DNA of 64,000 nt from the NCBI RefSeq assembly GCF_024298965.1, contig NZ_CP085193.1, positions 558,001-622,000 on the forward strand. The letters are read 5' to 3'. The stretch is from Streptomyces rapamycinicus NRRL 5491. Lineage in GTDB: Bacteria > Actinomycetota > Actinomycetes > Streptomycetales > Streptomycetaceae. This document shows positions 46,746-54,826 of the stretch, one piece after another (position 1 is the stretch's first letter; every line of letters begins with the position of its first letter). The position numbers and the translations under genes are program-made. Below the pieces are notes generated by a model. That model had not been told where the DNA came from and did no database searches. It saw only the letters and a list, made by a program, of their open reading frames with translations.

Positions 46746-46760
46746 ACTTGCAGTGCAAGT
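46746..46760. promoter_or_regulatory. TetR operator 2 (ACTTGCAGTGCAAGT)
   Basis: Near-perfect 15-bp palindrome (7-bp arms ACTTGCA/TGCAAGT, centre G), 35 bp from operator 1. It shares 11 of 15 bases with operator 1. Confidence 0.65.
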
Positions 46761-46818
46761 GTCACTGTGGGCGATCGCACTGGGTTCACGAGCTGACCAG
46801 GGAAGAAGGACTCGATCG

Positions 46819-47922
46819 ATGAAACTCGCCTGGCAGGACACCGACGTCCTCGGCACGCCCACGCTCGGCACCCCGATCACCACCCTCGACGGCCTCGCGG
46901 ACATACCCGGCGGCTACGGCGCACAGCTCGTACGGGCCCGTACGCGGGCGGAGGCGCTGCGTACCGAGTTCGCGGCGACCGGTACCCCGGACACCGTCAC
47001 CACCTGCGACCTGGTGACCCTGCCCTATCCCACGAGATTCGGCCTCTTCCGCGCCTCCCGGGCCATCGCCCCGTTCCTCGCCATCACCAACCGCATGCTC
47101 GTCATCCGCTGGACCGAGAGCGACGGGCGGCGGCGGGTGCTCCTGTTCGAGCCGAGCGATGTCCAACTCGGCCGCAACACCCCGTACTTCGCCGCGCTGG
47201 CCCGCCGCACACCCGGCCCGGTGCGCTCCCTGATGGTCACCGAACACGGCACCGTCCTCGGGCATCTGGCCCGGCTCGGCATCGCGCCCGAGGACGTCGA
47301 CTATCTCCTCTTCGACCATCTGCACACCCAGGACCTGCGCCGGTGGATCGGCACCAGCACACCCCAGCCGGATTTCGGCGACGGTCCGGTCGAGCCCGTG
47401 TTCCCCCGCGCCAAGGTGATCGTGCAGCGGGATGAACTGCTGGCCATGTCCGAGCTCCACCCGCTCCAGCGGCCCTGGTACCAGCCCGAGGCCTATCGGG
47501 ACGTGCGGCTCGAGGCCTTGTACGCCGTCGACGGCTCGCTGCTCCTCGGCCCCGGTGTCGCCGTCATCTCCACTCCCGGCCATGTGCTGGGCAATCAGAC
47601 CCTCCTGCTGAACACCTCCAGCGGCATCTGGGCGTCCAGCGAGAACGCCATCGCCGCCGAGTGCCTGGCCCCCGAGCACTCCCGCATGCCCGGCATCGCC
47701 CGCTGGGCTCGCGCCTGGCAGCAGGAGGTCGTACTGAACGCCAACACCATCGAGACGACCGCCGAGCAGTACAACTCGCTCATCGTCGAGAAGACGCTCG
47801 TCGACCGCGCCCAGGCCGACCCCCGCTTCCCGCAGTTCTTCCCCTCCAGCGAACTGACCGCCGCCTGGACCAACCCCGGCACCGGCCCCACCTTCACCCA
47901 CAAGGCAGTGACCCACCGATGA
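46819..47922 (+). CDS. MBL-fold protein with altered metal motif
   Basis: 367 residues from ATG 46819. The metallo-beta-lactamase-like region has FDHLHTQDLRRW where the usual HxHxDH would read HLHxDH; here the Asp-His pair is Gln-Asp. Later STPGHVLGNQTLL and ASSENAIAAECL occupy the other metal-ligand positions, the latter with Glu-Asn instead of Gly-Asp. The fold is kept but the metal site is probably changed or lost. It is first in a coupled operon with an NTF2-like protein and a second, canonical MBL enzyme. Confidence 0.75.
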   Translation: MKLAWQDTDVLGTPTLGTPITTLDGLADIPGGYGAQLVRARTRAEALRTEFAATGTPDTVTTCDLVTLPYPTRFGLFRASRAIAPFLAITNRMLVIRWTESDGRRRVLLFEPSDVQLGRNTPYFAALARRTPGPVRSLMVTEHGTVLGHLARLGIAPEDVDYLLFDHLHTQDLRRWIGTSTPQPDFGDGPVEPVFPRAKVIVQRDELLAMSELHPLQRPWYQPEAYRDVRLEALYAVDGSLLLGPGVAVISTPGHVLGNQTLLLNTSSGIWASSENAIAAECLAPEHSRMPGIARWARAWQQEVVLNANTIETTAEQYNSLIVEKTLVDRAQADPRFPQFFPSSELTAAWTNPGTGPTFTHKAVTHR

Positions 47923-48482
47923 CCACCGTGATCAGCGACGAAATCCTCGCGGCCCGCCAGAAGCTGGTCCTGGACCACTTCCATGACGAGGTCCGCCAGG
48001 AGTGGGACGACGTCCTGGCCACCTTCCCGCATCCGCGCTACGAACTGATCCCCACCATGACGGTCCACGACGGCGGTACCGCCGTACGCGGCTACTACCG
48101 CGACAGCCGCCGCGCCTTCCCCGACCAGGACCACGAGATCATCGCCCTGCGCCACAGCGGCGACGCCGTGATCGTCGAGTTCTGGCTGCTGGGCACCCAC
48201 CTCGGCCCGCTGGGCGCCATCCCGCCCACCGGAAACCGCTTCCGTGTCCGCATGACCGCGTACTTCATCTTCGGCGACGACGGAGACGGGGCTGAGAACC
48301 TCGTCTGCGAGCGGATCTACTTCGACAGCCTCACACTGCTGAAGCAGCTGATCGGCGGCCTGAACCTGCGCAACCCGCGCAACTGGCTCCTGGCCGTCCG
48401 CTGCCTGCGCGGACTCCTGAAGGAAGCCGGCGGCACCCCGCACCCCGCCCTCGTCAACACGCCGAAGGCGGACCTGTCGTGA
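47919..48482 (+). CDS. NTF2/SnoaL-like small protein
   Basis: 187 residues; its ATG overlaps the preceding stop (ATGA). [19 protein letters not shown] and [14 protein letters not shown], plus an N-terminal helix ([20 protein letters not shown]), are typical of cone-shaped NTF2-like folds used by SnoaL cyclases and ketosteroid isomerase relatives. The extra 40-residue C-terminal helical part is unusual. It may bind or cyclise a small hydrophobic molecule shared with the MBL enzymes. Confidence 0.75.
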   Translation: MTTVISDEILAARQKLVLDHFHDEVRQEWDDVLATFPHPRYELIPTMTVHDGGTAVRGYYRDSRRAFPDQDHEIIALRHSGDAVIVEFWLLGTHLGPLGAIPPTGNRFRVRMTAYFIFGDDGDGAENLVCERIYFDSLTLLKQLIGGLNLRNPRNWLLAVRCLRGLLKEAGGTPHPALVNTPKADLS

Positions 48483-49267
48483 AGGTCCACCACCTCAACT
48501 GCGGCACCATGCACCTGCGCGGCGGACCGCGGCTGGTCTGCCACGTCCTCCTCCTCGAAACGGACGCGCAGGGGCTCGTGCTCGTCGACTCCGGCTTCGG
48601 CCTCATGGACATCGCCACCCATGGCCGCCGTGTGGGCCCGGCCCGCCACTACATCAGACCGGCCCTGGACCCCGAGGAAACCGCCGCCCGGCAGGTCGAA
48701 CGGCTCGGCTTCCACCGCGACGACGTCCGCCACATCGTCCTCACCCACTTCGACGCCGACCACATCGGCGGCCTCGCCGACTTTCCGCACGCCACCGTCC
48801 ACGTCACCGCGGCCGAGGCACACGGCGCGATCCACGCCCCCTCCTGGCGGGAACGCCTCCGCTTCCGCCCCGCCCAGTGGGCCCACGCACCGAGCATCGT
48901 CGAACACAGCCCGGACGGCGAGGCGTGGCGCGGGTTCGCCGCCGCCAAGGAGCTCGACTCCGTCGCGCCCGGTATCGTCCTGGTCTCCCTCCCCGGCCAC
49001 ACCCGCGGCCACGCCTGCGTCGCGGTCGACACCGGCACCCGCTGGATCCTGCACGCCGGGGACGCCTTCTACCACCCCGGCACCCTCGACGGCCGCGTCC
49101 CCGTCCCCGCGGCCCTGCGCGCCATGGAAGCGGCCGTCGCGTACGACCTGAAACAGGTCCGCGCCAACCACGCCCGCCTCGGCGAGCTGCACCGGCGCGC
49201 GGAACCCGACCTGGCGATCATCTGCGCCCATGACCCGGCCCTGTACGAACGGATGCGGGGCGGTTGA
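48479..49267 (+). CDS. MBL-fold hydrolase (lactonase/glyoxalase-II-like)
   Basis: 262 residues; GTG overlaps the preceding stop. The metal motif is [10 protein letters not shown], with [23 protein letters not shown] and ICAHDP completing the ligands (His, Asp, His). This layout matches AHL-lactonase and related hydrolases. Together with the altered MBL protein and NTF2-like protein under one TetR regulator it probably degrades or detoxifies a small ester or lactone. Confidence 0.85.
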   Translation: MKVHHLNCGTMHLRGGPRLVCHVLLLETDAQGLVLVDSGFGLMDIATHGRRVGPARHYIRPALDPEETAARQVERLGFHRDDVRHIVLTHFDADHIGGLADFPHATVHVTAAEAHGAIHAPSWRERLRFRPAQWAHAPSIVEHSPDGEAWRGFAAAKELDSVAPGIVLVSLPGHTRGHACVAVDTGTRWILHAGDAFYHPGTLDGRVPVPAALRAMEAAVAYDLKQVRANHARLGELHRRAEPDLAIICAHDPALYERMRGG

Positions 49268-49274
49268 GGGAAGA

Positions 49275-49299
49275 GCCCGGGTGCCGACCGCACCCGGGC
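49275..49299. terminator. Bidirectional terminator hairpin
   Basis: GCCCGGGTGC (49275-49284) pairs perfectly with GCACCCGGGC (49290-49299), with a 5-base loop, between convergent MBL and SDR genes. Confidence 0.8.
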
Positions 49300-49336
49300 C
49301 GAACGGCTGCCACCGGGACTACCTGGTTTACCACGG

Positions 49337-50029
49337 CTACCAGGGCACGAGCTGGTCCTGGTGGTTGAGGAATCGCAGGCCCGGTTCGCCGCTGTGGCGG
49401 TCGATCGTGTCCACCACGCCAGGGATGGACTGGTCGATGGTCAGCGGTGCGCCCGGTCCGCCGAGTCCGGTGCGTACGTGGCCGGGGCACATGAGCAGCA
49501 GCGTGTGCGCGGCTTCGGCGTACCGGGCGGCGTAGCTGCGCATCAGCTGGTTCAGGGCGGACTTGCTGGCGCGGTAGACATCCTGGCCGCCCTTGGTGTT
49601 CAGGCCGAGGCTGCCCTGGCGCGAGGACATGACGCCGATGGTTCCGGTCGGGGCGACCAGCGAGCGGAGGGACTCGACCACGCGCATCGGGCTGAGCGCG
49701 TTCGTGACCATGACCTCGGTGAACATCTCGGTCGGTACGTCGCCGATCGGAATGTTACCCCTGGTGATGGCGGCATTGACGAACAGCAGGTCGAGCGTGT
49801 GCTCCGCCAGGCGCTCGCGCAGCGCGGCGACCTCGTCCGGCTTCGTCATGTCCATCGACTCGACCGTGACCCGGCCCCCGGACGCCTCGGCCAGGTCGTG
49901 GAGGCCGGTGCGCCGCTCGCCCCGGACGGTGCCGATGACGTTCCAGCCGCGGTGGGCGTACTCGGTGGCGAGGCCGAGTCCGAGGGCGCGGGACGCGCCG
50001 ATGATGAGCGCGGTCCTGGGGGCGCTCAC
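49337..50029 (-). CDS. Short-chain dehydrogenase/reductase
   Basis: 230 residues; GTG 50029 overlaps the preceding stop (GTGA). It has the cofactor motif IIGASRALGLGLA (GxxxGxG), LLFVNAAI where many SDRs have NNAG, VMSSRQGSLGL with the catalytic Ser, and YRASKSALNQL (YxxxK). The second Gly of the classical TGxxxGxG is Ala-Leu, a minor change. It is coupled to an NmrA-like partner; both face a LysR regulator. Confidence 0.88.
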   Translation of the reverse strand: MSAPRTALIIGASRALGLGLATEYAHRGWNVIGTVRGERRTGLHDLAEASGGRVTVESMDMTKPDEVAALRERLAEHTLDLLFVNAAITRGNIPIGDVPTEMFTEVMVTNALSPMRVVESLRSLVAPTGTIGVMSSRQGSLGLNTKGGQDVYRASKSALNQLMRSYAARYAEAAHTLLLMCPGHVRTGLGGPGAPLTIDQSIPGVVDTIDRHSGEPGLRFLNHQDQLVPW

Positions 50030-50922
50030 GCCTGGACCGCCGGCTTGAGGACCTCTTCGCACCACTGGCGGAAGGTCGTCGGACTGGCGGTCTCGGGGGT
50101 GCGCCGCACGCCCTCGTCGATACCGTCGTCCTTGGAGCGCATCATGTCGACGTAGCCCTGCACGATGGCGTCGCCGACGCCGCGCCCGGTGAATGCGGCG
50201 CGGAGGTCCTCCAGCGACTGCCGCTGGTAGCGGATCGGACGGCCGAGCACCTCGGACATGATGTGCGCCATGTCGTTCGCCGAAAGGTCCTCGGGGCCCA
50301 GCACCGGGACCTCGCCCGTCCCCGTCCACGAGCGGTCCAGCAGCAGACCGGCGGCGGCCGCGGCGATGTCTCCGGTGGTGGCCGTCGGTGCCGTGCGGTC
50401 GGCGGCGGCGGTGTCGGTGAACACGCCGTCGTCGCGGATCGAGGCCACCTGCCGCAGCAGGTTGTCCATGAAGCTGGGGCAGGCGAGCGCCCGGTAGGCC
50501 ACGCCCGTGCCCGCGATGAGGTCGTCCATGGCCAGCGACGCCGTCACATGCCCGGCGCGGCCGGCGGCGGGAGTGCCGCGGCCGAGCGCCGATACACCGA
50601 CGACGTGTCCGACCCCGTGGACCGTGAACGCCTTCGCGGCGGCGCGGGTGAACCCGGAGTAGGCGGCGTCCAGGCTCGGTGCCCGCGGGTGCGGCGGAGC
50701 CAGCCAGAAGACGGCGTCCGCGCCGGCGAAGGCCCGGTCGACGACCTCGGCGTCGCCGTGCGAGCCGGTGACGACGTCGACACGGGCGCGGACGGCGTCG
50801 GAGAGCTTCCCCGGGTCGCGCACGATGACCCGCAGTTCTTCGCCGTGCTCGGGGGCCTCGTTGAGCAGGATTCCCAGGACCCGGCCGCCGATCTGGCCGG
50901 TGGGAGCGGTAATAACGATCAT
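50026..50922 (-). CDS. NmrA-like NAD(P)-binding protein
   Basis: 298 residues from ATG 50922. It starts MIVITAPTGQIGGRVLGILL (Rossmann GxxGxxG) with ELRVIVRDPGKL, and has VLGPEDLSANDMAHIMSEVL as in NmrA/NAD(P)H-azoreductase-like proteins of the atypical SDR family. No catalytic Tyr is obvious. It may be a quinone/nitro-reductase or a redox sensor. It is divergent from LysR. Confidence 0.88.
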   Translation of the reverse strand: MIVITAPTGQIGGRVLGILLNEAPEHGEELRVIVRDPGKLSDAVRARVDVVTGSHGDAEVVDRAFAGADAVFWLAPPHPRAPSLDAAYSGFTRAAAKAFTVHGVGHVVGVSALGRGTPAAGRAGHVTASLAMDDLIAGTGVAYRALACPSFMDNLLRQVASIRDDGVFTDTAAADRTAPTATTGDIAAAAAGLLLDRSWTGTGEVPVLGPEDLSANDMAHIMSEVLGRPIRYQRQSLEDLRAAFTGRGVGDAIVQGYVDMMRSKDDGIDEGVRRTPETASPTTFRQWCEEVLKPAVQA

Positions 50923-50958
50923 GTTGTGAGTCTCGGGGCGGGCGCCCTGTGGCGTCCA

Positions 50959-50984
50959 ATACCTTCCCCGGCAATTGATACCTT
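50959..50984. promoter_or_regulatory. Direct repeat ATACCTT x2 in the LysR intergenic region
   Basis: Identical heptamers at 50959-50965 and 50978-50984 are spaced 19 bp apart, about two helical turns, in the 68-bp gap between lysR and nmrA. They may be part of the LysR binding site. Confidence 0.35.
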
Positions 50985-50990
50985 GAGGGC

Positions 50991-51803
50991 ATGGATCTCG
51001 ATCTGCGCAAGCTCCGCTATTTCGCCGCGGTGGCCGAGCACCGGCACTTCGGCCGGGCCGCGGAGCAGCTCTTCATCGCCCAGCCGGTCCTCAGCCGCCA
51101 AATCAAGGCGTTCGAGCAGGAGTTGGAGTGCGCCCTGCTCATACGGACGACCCGCAGCGTGGAACTGACGCCCGCCGGGAAGCAGCTCCATGAGGAGGCG
51201 CGGCGGATCCTCGGGGCGGTCGACGCGGCGGTGCGGCGCGTACACGACGCCGAACGGGGCGCCCAGCGCCTCGTGGTCGCCTTCTCCCCCGGGCTGCGGG
51301 TGTCGGCCGCGATCCGGGCCTTCACATCGCGCCACCCGGACGTCGAGACCGATGTCGTCCCGGCCCACTGGTGGCAACCGGACGCGCCGCTCCGGGACGG
51401 CCGGGCCCAGGTCGCATACCTGCGACAGCCTTTCGACGCCTCGGGGTTGCGCACCATCCCCATCGGCCATGAGCCCAGAGTCGCCTGCATGCCCGTGACG
51501 CACCCGCTGGCGCGCCGCGAGAAGCTCACCTGCGCCGACCTCGACGGCGAGAAGATGATCGACGCGACGACCCGGCCGATGTCCTCGATCGAGGAGAAGT
51601 TCGAGCTCATCGCCGCCGGGCACGGTATCGCGCTCATCTCCATGAGCGCCGCGCGCTCCTACTCCCGCCCCGACCTCGTCCACCTCCCCGTCGCGGACGC
51701 CCCGGGGGCCGAGACCTGCCTGGCCGTCGCCGCCGACCGGCGCGAGAAGCAACTGCTGCGCGACTTCCTGGAGATCGCCACCGCGACGCTGCGGGGCGCC
51801 TGA
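50991..51803 (+). CDS. LysR-family transcriptional regulator
   Basis: 270 residues. The HTH (1-60) is LRKLRYFAAVAEHRHFGRAA, QPVLSRQIKAFEQEL; the effector domain follows with LVVAFSPGLRVSAAIRAF and MCVPVTHPLARR-like text (CMPVTHPLARR), ending in a shorter than usual C-terminus. It is divergent from the NmrA/SDR pair and convergent with larC, with a 12-bp gap. Its inducer is unknown. Confidence 0.9.
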   Translation: MDLDLRKLRYFAAVAEHRHFGRAAEQLFIAQPVLSRQIKAFEQELECALLIRTTRSVELTPAGKQLHEEARRILGAVDAAVRRVHDAERGAQRLVVAFSPGLRVSAAIRAFTSRHPDVETDVVPAHWWQPDAPLRDGRAQVAYLRQPFDASGLRTIPIGHEPRVACMPVTHPLARREKLTCADLDGEKMIDATTRPMSSIEEKFELIAAGHGIALISMSAARSYSRPDLVHLPVADAPGAETCLAVAADRREKQLLRDFLEIATATLRGA

Positions 51804-51815
51804 GCGGGCTTCGTT

Positions 51816-53045
51816 TCACCCGCCCCGGCGCTGGAACTCGGTCATCAGCCGATCCACCACCACACGCAGCGGCAGGTCCAGGGCCCGGGCGGCCGATTCC
51901 ACGTCGGAGAGCTCCGGTTTGACCGTACGGCTGCCGTCCCCGACCTCGGACACCTTGACGCCGATGTGCTGCCGTCGCCCCTCGGGTCCGATGGCCACGG
52001 TCACCGACCGGCGGGGCAGGGTGGCCCGTTGCCAGGACGACCAGCGCACGCCCACCGTGGTGGTGTGGCGGAACACCGTGTCGACGATCGCCTCCCGCAG
52101 GCTTTCGTCGCACAGCGCGGTGAGGACCTGTCCCTGCCGGCCGTGCCGGGCGGTGATGGCGCTCGTCCAGCAGTCCCAGGCGCCGGCGGCCCGGACGGCG
52201 GCGAGCACCGACGGCCACAGCTGCGGGTCCAGGTCGTCGATGGTGGCTTCGACGACGAGCACATCGCCGGACGGTCTGCGTGCGTTCTCCTGGAGGGTGC
52301 CGACGACGACCCGGGTGATGTTGGGGCGGTCGGCGGGGTCCCGGGAACCGCCACCGATGCCGACGCCGCGCACCGTCATGGCGGGGAACGCCCCGGGCCG
52401 GGCGAGCGCGGCGACCAGGGCCGCCCCGGTGGGGGTCGTGCGCTCCCCCTCCAGGTCCCCCTCGGTCAGCGGCAGGCCCGCTCGCGCGGCGATGCCCAGC
52501 ACGGCCGGGGTGGGCACCGGCAGCCGGCCGTGCTCGGCGCGCACGGTGCCCCTTCCGGCCGCCAGTGGCGATGCCGTCACCACGGGATCTCCGCTGAGCA
52601 GCCCGAGGTCGTCCAGCGCCGCCGCGCAGCCCACGACGTCGGCCAGCGCGTCGAGCGCCCCCACCTCGTGGAAATGCACCGCTGTGGGGTCGATTCCGTG
52701 CACACCGCCTTCGGCGTGAGCGAGCAACTCGAACACCCGCCTGGCGTAGCTCCTGGCGCCCGGGGCCAGCTCCGCCGACTCGACCAGCGCGAGGACGTCG
52801 TCCAGGTGCCGGTGCGCCGGAGGTCCCGCGGGGACGCGGACCCGGGCGCGCAGACAGCGGAATCCGCCGCGTCGGCCGGGTTCCACGCGTACGGCGACGC
52901 CGAGGCCGAGCGACGCCACCGCGGCGGCGACCCGCTCCTGGTCCGCGCCCGTGTCGACGAGCGCGGCCATCAGCATGTCGCCGGCCAGCCCGGACGTGGC
53001 GTCGATCCAGCAGGCGACCCGCTCGGCCACGGCTCGCTCAGCCAT
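51816..53045 (-). CDS. larC: LarC, nickel insertion protein for the nickel-pincer cofactor
   Basis: 409 residues from ATG 53045, last in the lar operon. LarC is a CTP-dependent cyclometallase that inserts Ni into the pincer nucleotide. Motifs: IDATSGLAGDMLMAALVD, HRHLDDVLALVE, AVHFHEVGALDALADVVG (His-rich metal site), TTPTGAALVAALA and VVVEATIDDLDPQLW. In lactobacilli larC is made by ribosomal frameshifting from larC1/larC2; here it is one uninterrupted gene. It overlaps larB by 8 bases. Confidence 0.92.
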   Translation of the reverse strand: MAERAVAERVACWIDATSGLAGDMLMAALVDTGADQERVAAAVASLGLGVAVRVEPGRRGGFRCLRARVRVPAGPPAHRHLDDVLALVESAELAPGARSYARRVFELLAHAEGGVHGIDPTAVHFHEVGALDALADVVGCAAALDDLGLLSGDPVVTASPLAAGRGTVRAEHGRLPVPTPAVLGIAARAGLPLTEGDLEGERTTPTGAALVAALARPGAFPAMTVRGVGIGGGSRDPADRPNITRVVVGTLQENARRPSGDVLVVEATIDDLDPQLWPSVLAAVRAAGAWDCWTSAITARHGRQGQVLTALCDESLREAIVDTVFRHTTTVGVRWSSWQRATLPRRSVTVAIGPEGRRQHIGVKVSEVGDGSRTVKPELSDVESAARALDLPLRVVVDRLMTEFQRRGG

Positions 53046-53721
53046 GGCACACCACGTTGAGTATCTTCGCGACATGCACGGCGGCACCGAAGCCATTGTC
53101 GATGTTGACCACGGCCAGCCCGGGGCTGCAGGACGACAGCATGGTCATGGCGGCGGCGACGCCCCCGGTGGCCACGCCGTAACCGACGCTGGTCGGCACA
53201 CCGACGACCGGGGCCGCGACAAGGCCGGCGACCACGCTGGGCAGGGCTCCGTCCATTCCGGCCACGACGACGAGACAGTCCGCCGCGCGCACGTCGTCCA
53301 GCTTCGCCAGCAGCCTGTGCAGTCCGGCCACTCCGACATCCGCCATCACCTCGGCGCCCACGCCCAGCGCCGTCAGCGTGGCCAGGCATTCACGGGCCAC
53401 CGGCAGGTCGGTCGTGCCCGCGGTCAGGACCAGGGCATGTCCCGCCGGTGGTGGCGGCTCTCCTACGGTGACCGTCGCGGCCGTCCGGTCGACGCTCACC
53501 ACCTCGCCCGGAAACGCCTCGGCCGCGGCGTCGAGGACCGCTTCGGGGCAGCGGGTCGCCAGAGCCGGGCCGGTGCGGTCGTGCGCCCGCAGCTCGGCCA
53601 GGAGCCGCAGTGTCCGCTCGGGCGGCTTGCCCGTACCGAAGACCACCTCGGGGACGCCCGTTCGCGTCCTGCGGTCCACATCGAGCCGGGCGTAATCACC
53701 GACTCCCAGCGCCCCGCTCAC
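53038..53721 (-). CDS. larB: LarB, pincer-cofactor carboxylase/hydrolase
   Basis: 227 residues from GTG 53721, overlapping the larE stop (GTGA). LarB carboxylates and hydrolyses nicotinic acid adenine dinucleotide to P2CMN. It shows the PurE-like (AIR carboxylase) fold: VLTAGTTDLPVARECL, MDGALPSVVAGLVAAPVVGV and SVGYGVATGGVAAAMTML. The N-terminal DYARLDVDRRTRTGVPEVVFG is a family hallmark. Confidence 0.9.
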   Translation of the reverse strand: MSGALGVGDYARLDVDRRTRTGVPEVVFGTGKPPERTLRLLAELRAHDRTGPALATRCPEAVLDAAAEAFPGEVVSVDRTAATVTVGEPPPPAGHALVLTAGTTDLPVARECLATLTALGVGAEVMADVGVAGLHRLLAKLDDVRAADCLVVVAGMDGALPSVVAGLVAAPVVGVPTSVGYGVATGGVAAAMTMLSSCSPGLAVVNIDNGFGAAVHVAKILNVVCHG

Positions 53722-54542
53722 CGGCTCCGCTCCACCGGAGTGATCGGCAGGTTCAACGAGCCGGAGCGGAAGGGCCGTTCATCGATCTCCACCTGGTCGT
53801 AACCGGCGGCCCGCACGGCCGCCACCACCGCGGCGCGCTCCCCGGGGTCGCTCACCCGGGCGAGCTCCTCGGCGGCCAGCTGGACCCTGCCGAGCCGGCC
53901 GTGGTGCCGCACCCGCAGAACCTCGTAGCCGAGCCGCTTCAGCGCCAGCTCCGCCCTGTCGACCTGCGCGAGGACGGGAGCGCTGACGGCCGTGCCGTAC
54001 GGAAGGCGGGAGGCCAGACACGGGGAGGCCGGTTTCCCGGCGGAGGGCACGGACAGGTCGCGGGCCAGCGCCCGGACGGCTTCCTTGCCGAGACCCGCCT
54101 CCAGCAGGGGATGGCGTACACCGTGCTCGGCCGCGGCGCGCAGTCCCGGACGCCAGTCGCCCATGTCGTCGGCGTTCGCGCCGGACAGCACCGCCGCGTA
54201 GCCGCGCCGCGCGGCGAGTTCGTCCAGCCGGTCGTAGAGCTCGGACTTGCAGTGGTAGCAACGGAAACGGTCGTTGCGGCGGTAACCCTCCCGGGTCAGC
54301 TCGGCGGTGTCGACGACCTCATGGGCGATACCGACCGAGGCGGCCACGGAGCGCGCCCCCTCGAGCTCACCGGTGGCGAGCGCGGACGACACGGCCGTCA
54401 CGGCCAGCGCCCGTGGCCCGAGCGCCCGCGCCGCCACCGCCGCCACCAGTGATGAGTCGACGCCGCCCGAGAAGGCGACGACGGCACTGCCGACGGCGCC
54501 GATGCGCGCGGTCAGGGCCTCCAGCGGAGTGGTGGTGTGCAC
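53718..54542 (-). CDS. larE: LarE, ATP-dependent sulfur transferase of the pincer cofactor
   Basis: 274 residues from GTG 54542. LarE adds two sulfurs to P2CMN. The N-terminal PP-loop SGGVDSS (25-31) activates the carboxylates by AMP. SPCLASRLPYG contains the conserved Cys that donates sulfur in single-Cys LarE enzymes; there are also two Cys in RCYHCKSELY, so a cluster-based variant cannot be excluded. It is coupled to larB downstream and lies two bases after the DUF1858-like gene. Confidence 0.9.
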   Translation of the reverse strand: MHTTTPLEALTARIGAVGSAVVAFSGGVDSSLVAAVAARALGPRALAVTAVSSALATGELEGARSVAASVGIAHEVVDTAELTREGYRRNDRFRCYHCKSELYDRLDELAARRGYAAVLSGANADDMGDWRPGLRAAAEHGVRHPLLEAGLGKEAVRALARDLSVPSAGKPASPCLASRLPYGTAVSAPVLAQVDRAELALKRLGYEVLRVRHHGRLGRVQLAAEELARVSDPGERAAVVAAVRAAGYDQVEIDERPFRSGSLNLPITPVERSR

Positions 54543-54544
54543 GG

Positions 54545-54826
54545 TCAGCCCTCCTTGGGTTTCTTCGCCTTCGCGGCGGCGATCAGCTCGTCCGGCGGCC
54601 ACCCGTCGTCGAGCGCCTGGCACACCCGCAGAAACGCCCCCGGATCGCGGCCATGACGGCGGGCGGCCAGGGTGATCGGCTCCCGTGGGGCTCCACCGCA
54701 GTAGACACAGCCCACGCCTATCGCGGACAGCAGGCGCATCGCGGAGCCGTCAGGATGCCGCCTGATCAGTTCCGTGATGGTGGTCGAGCCCCGGACCGGT
54801 GACCGGGGTGGCCCGTCCGGATTCAC
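54545..54826 (-). CDS. DUF1858-like small CxxC protein in the lar operon
   Basis: 93 residues from GTG 54826, overlapping the larA-homologue stop. TTITELIRRHPDGSAM is followed by IGVGCVYCGGAPREPITLAARRHG, the helix-CxxC-helix pattern of DUF1858 proteins. Its Cys pair could carry sulfur or a metal, which would fit LarE or LarA. I know no characterised lar-operon role for this family; its function here is inferred only from position. Confidence 0.7.
   Translation of the reverse strand: MNPDGPPRSPVRGSTTITELIRRHPDGSAMRLLSAIGVGCVYCGGAPREPITLAARRHGRDPGAFLRVCQALDDGWPPDELIAAAKAKKPKEG

Noticed and set aside
47025..47282. Several 60-90-codon antisense frames in the MBL operon
   Set aside because: Arg/Ala/Pro-rich translations typical of non-coding frames in high-GC DNA; no initiation signals.
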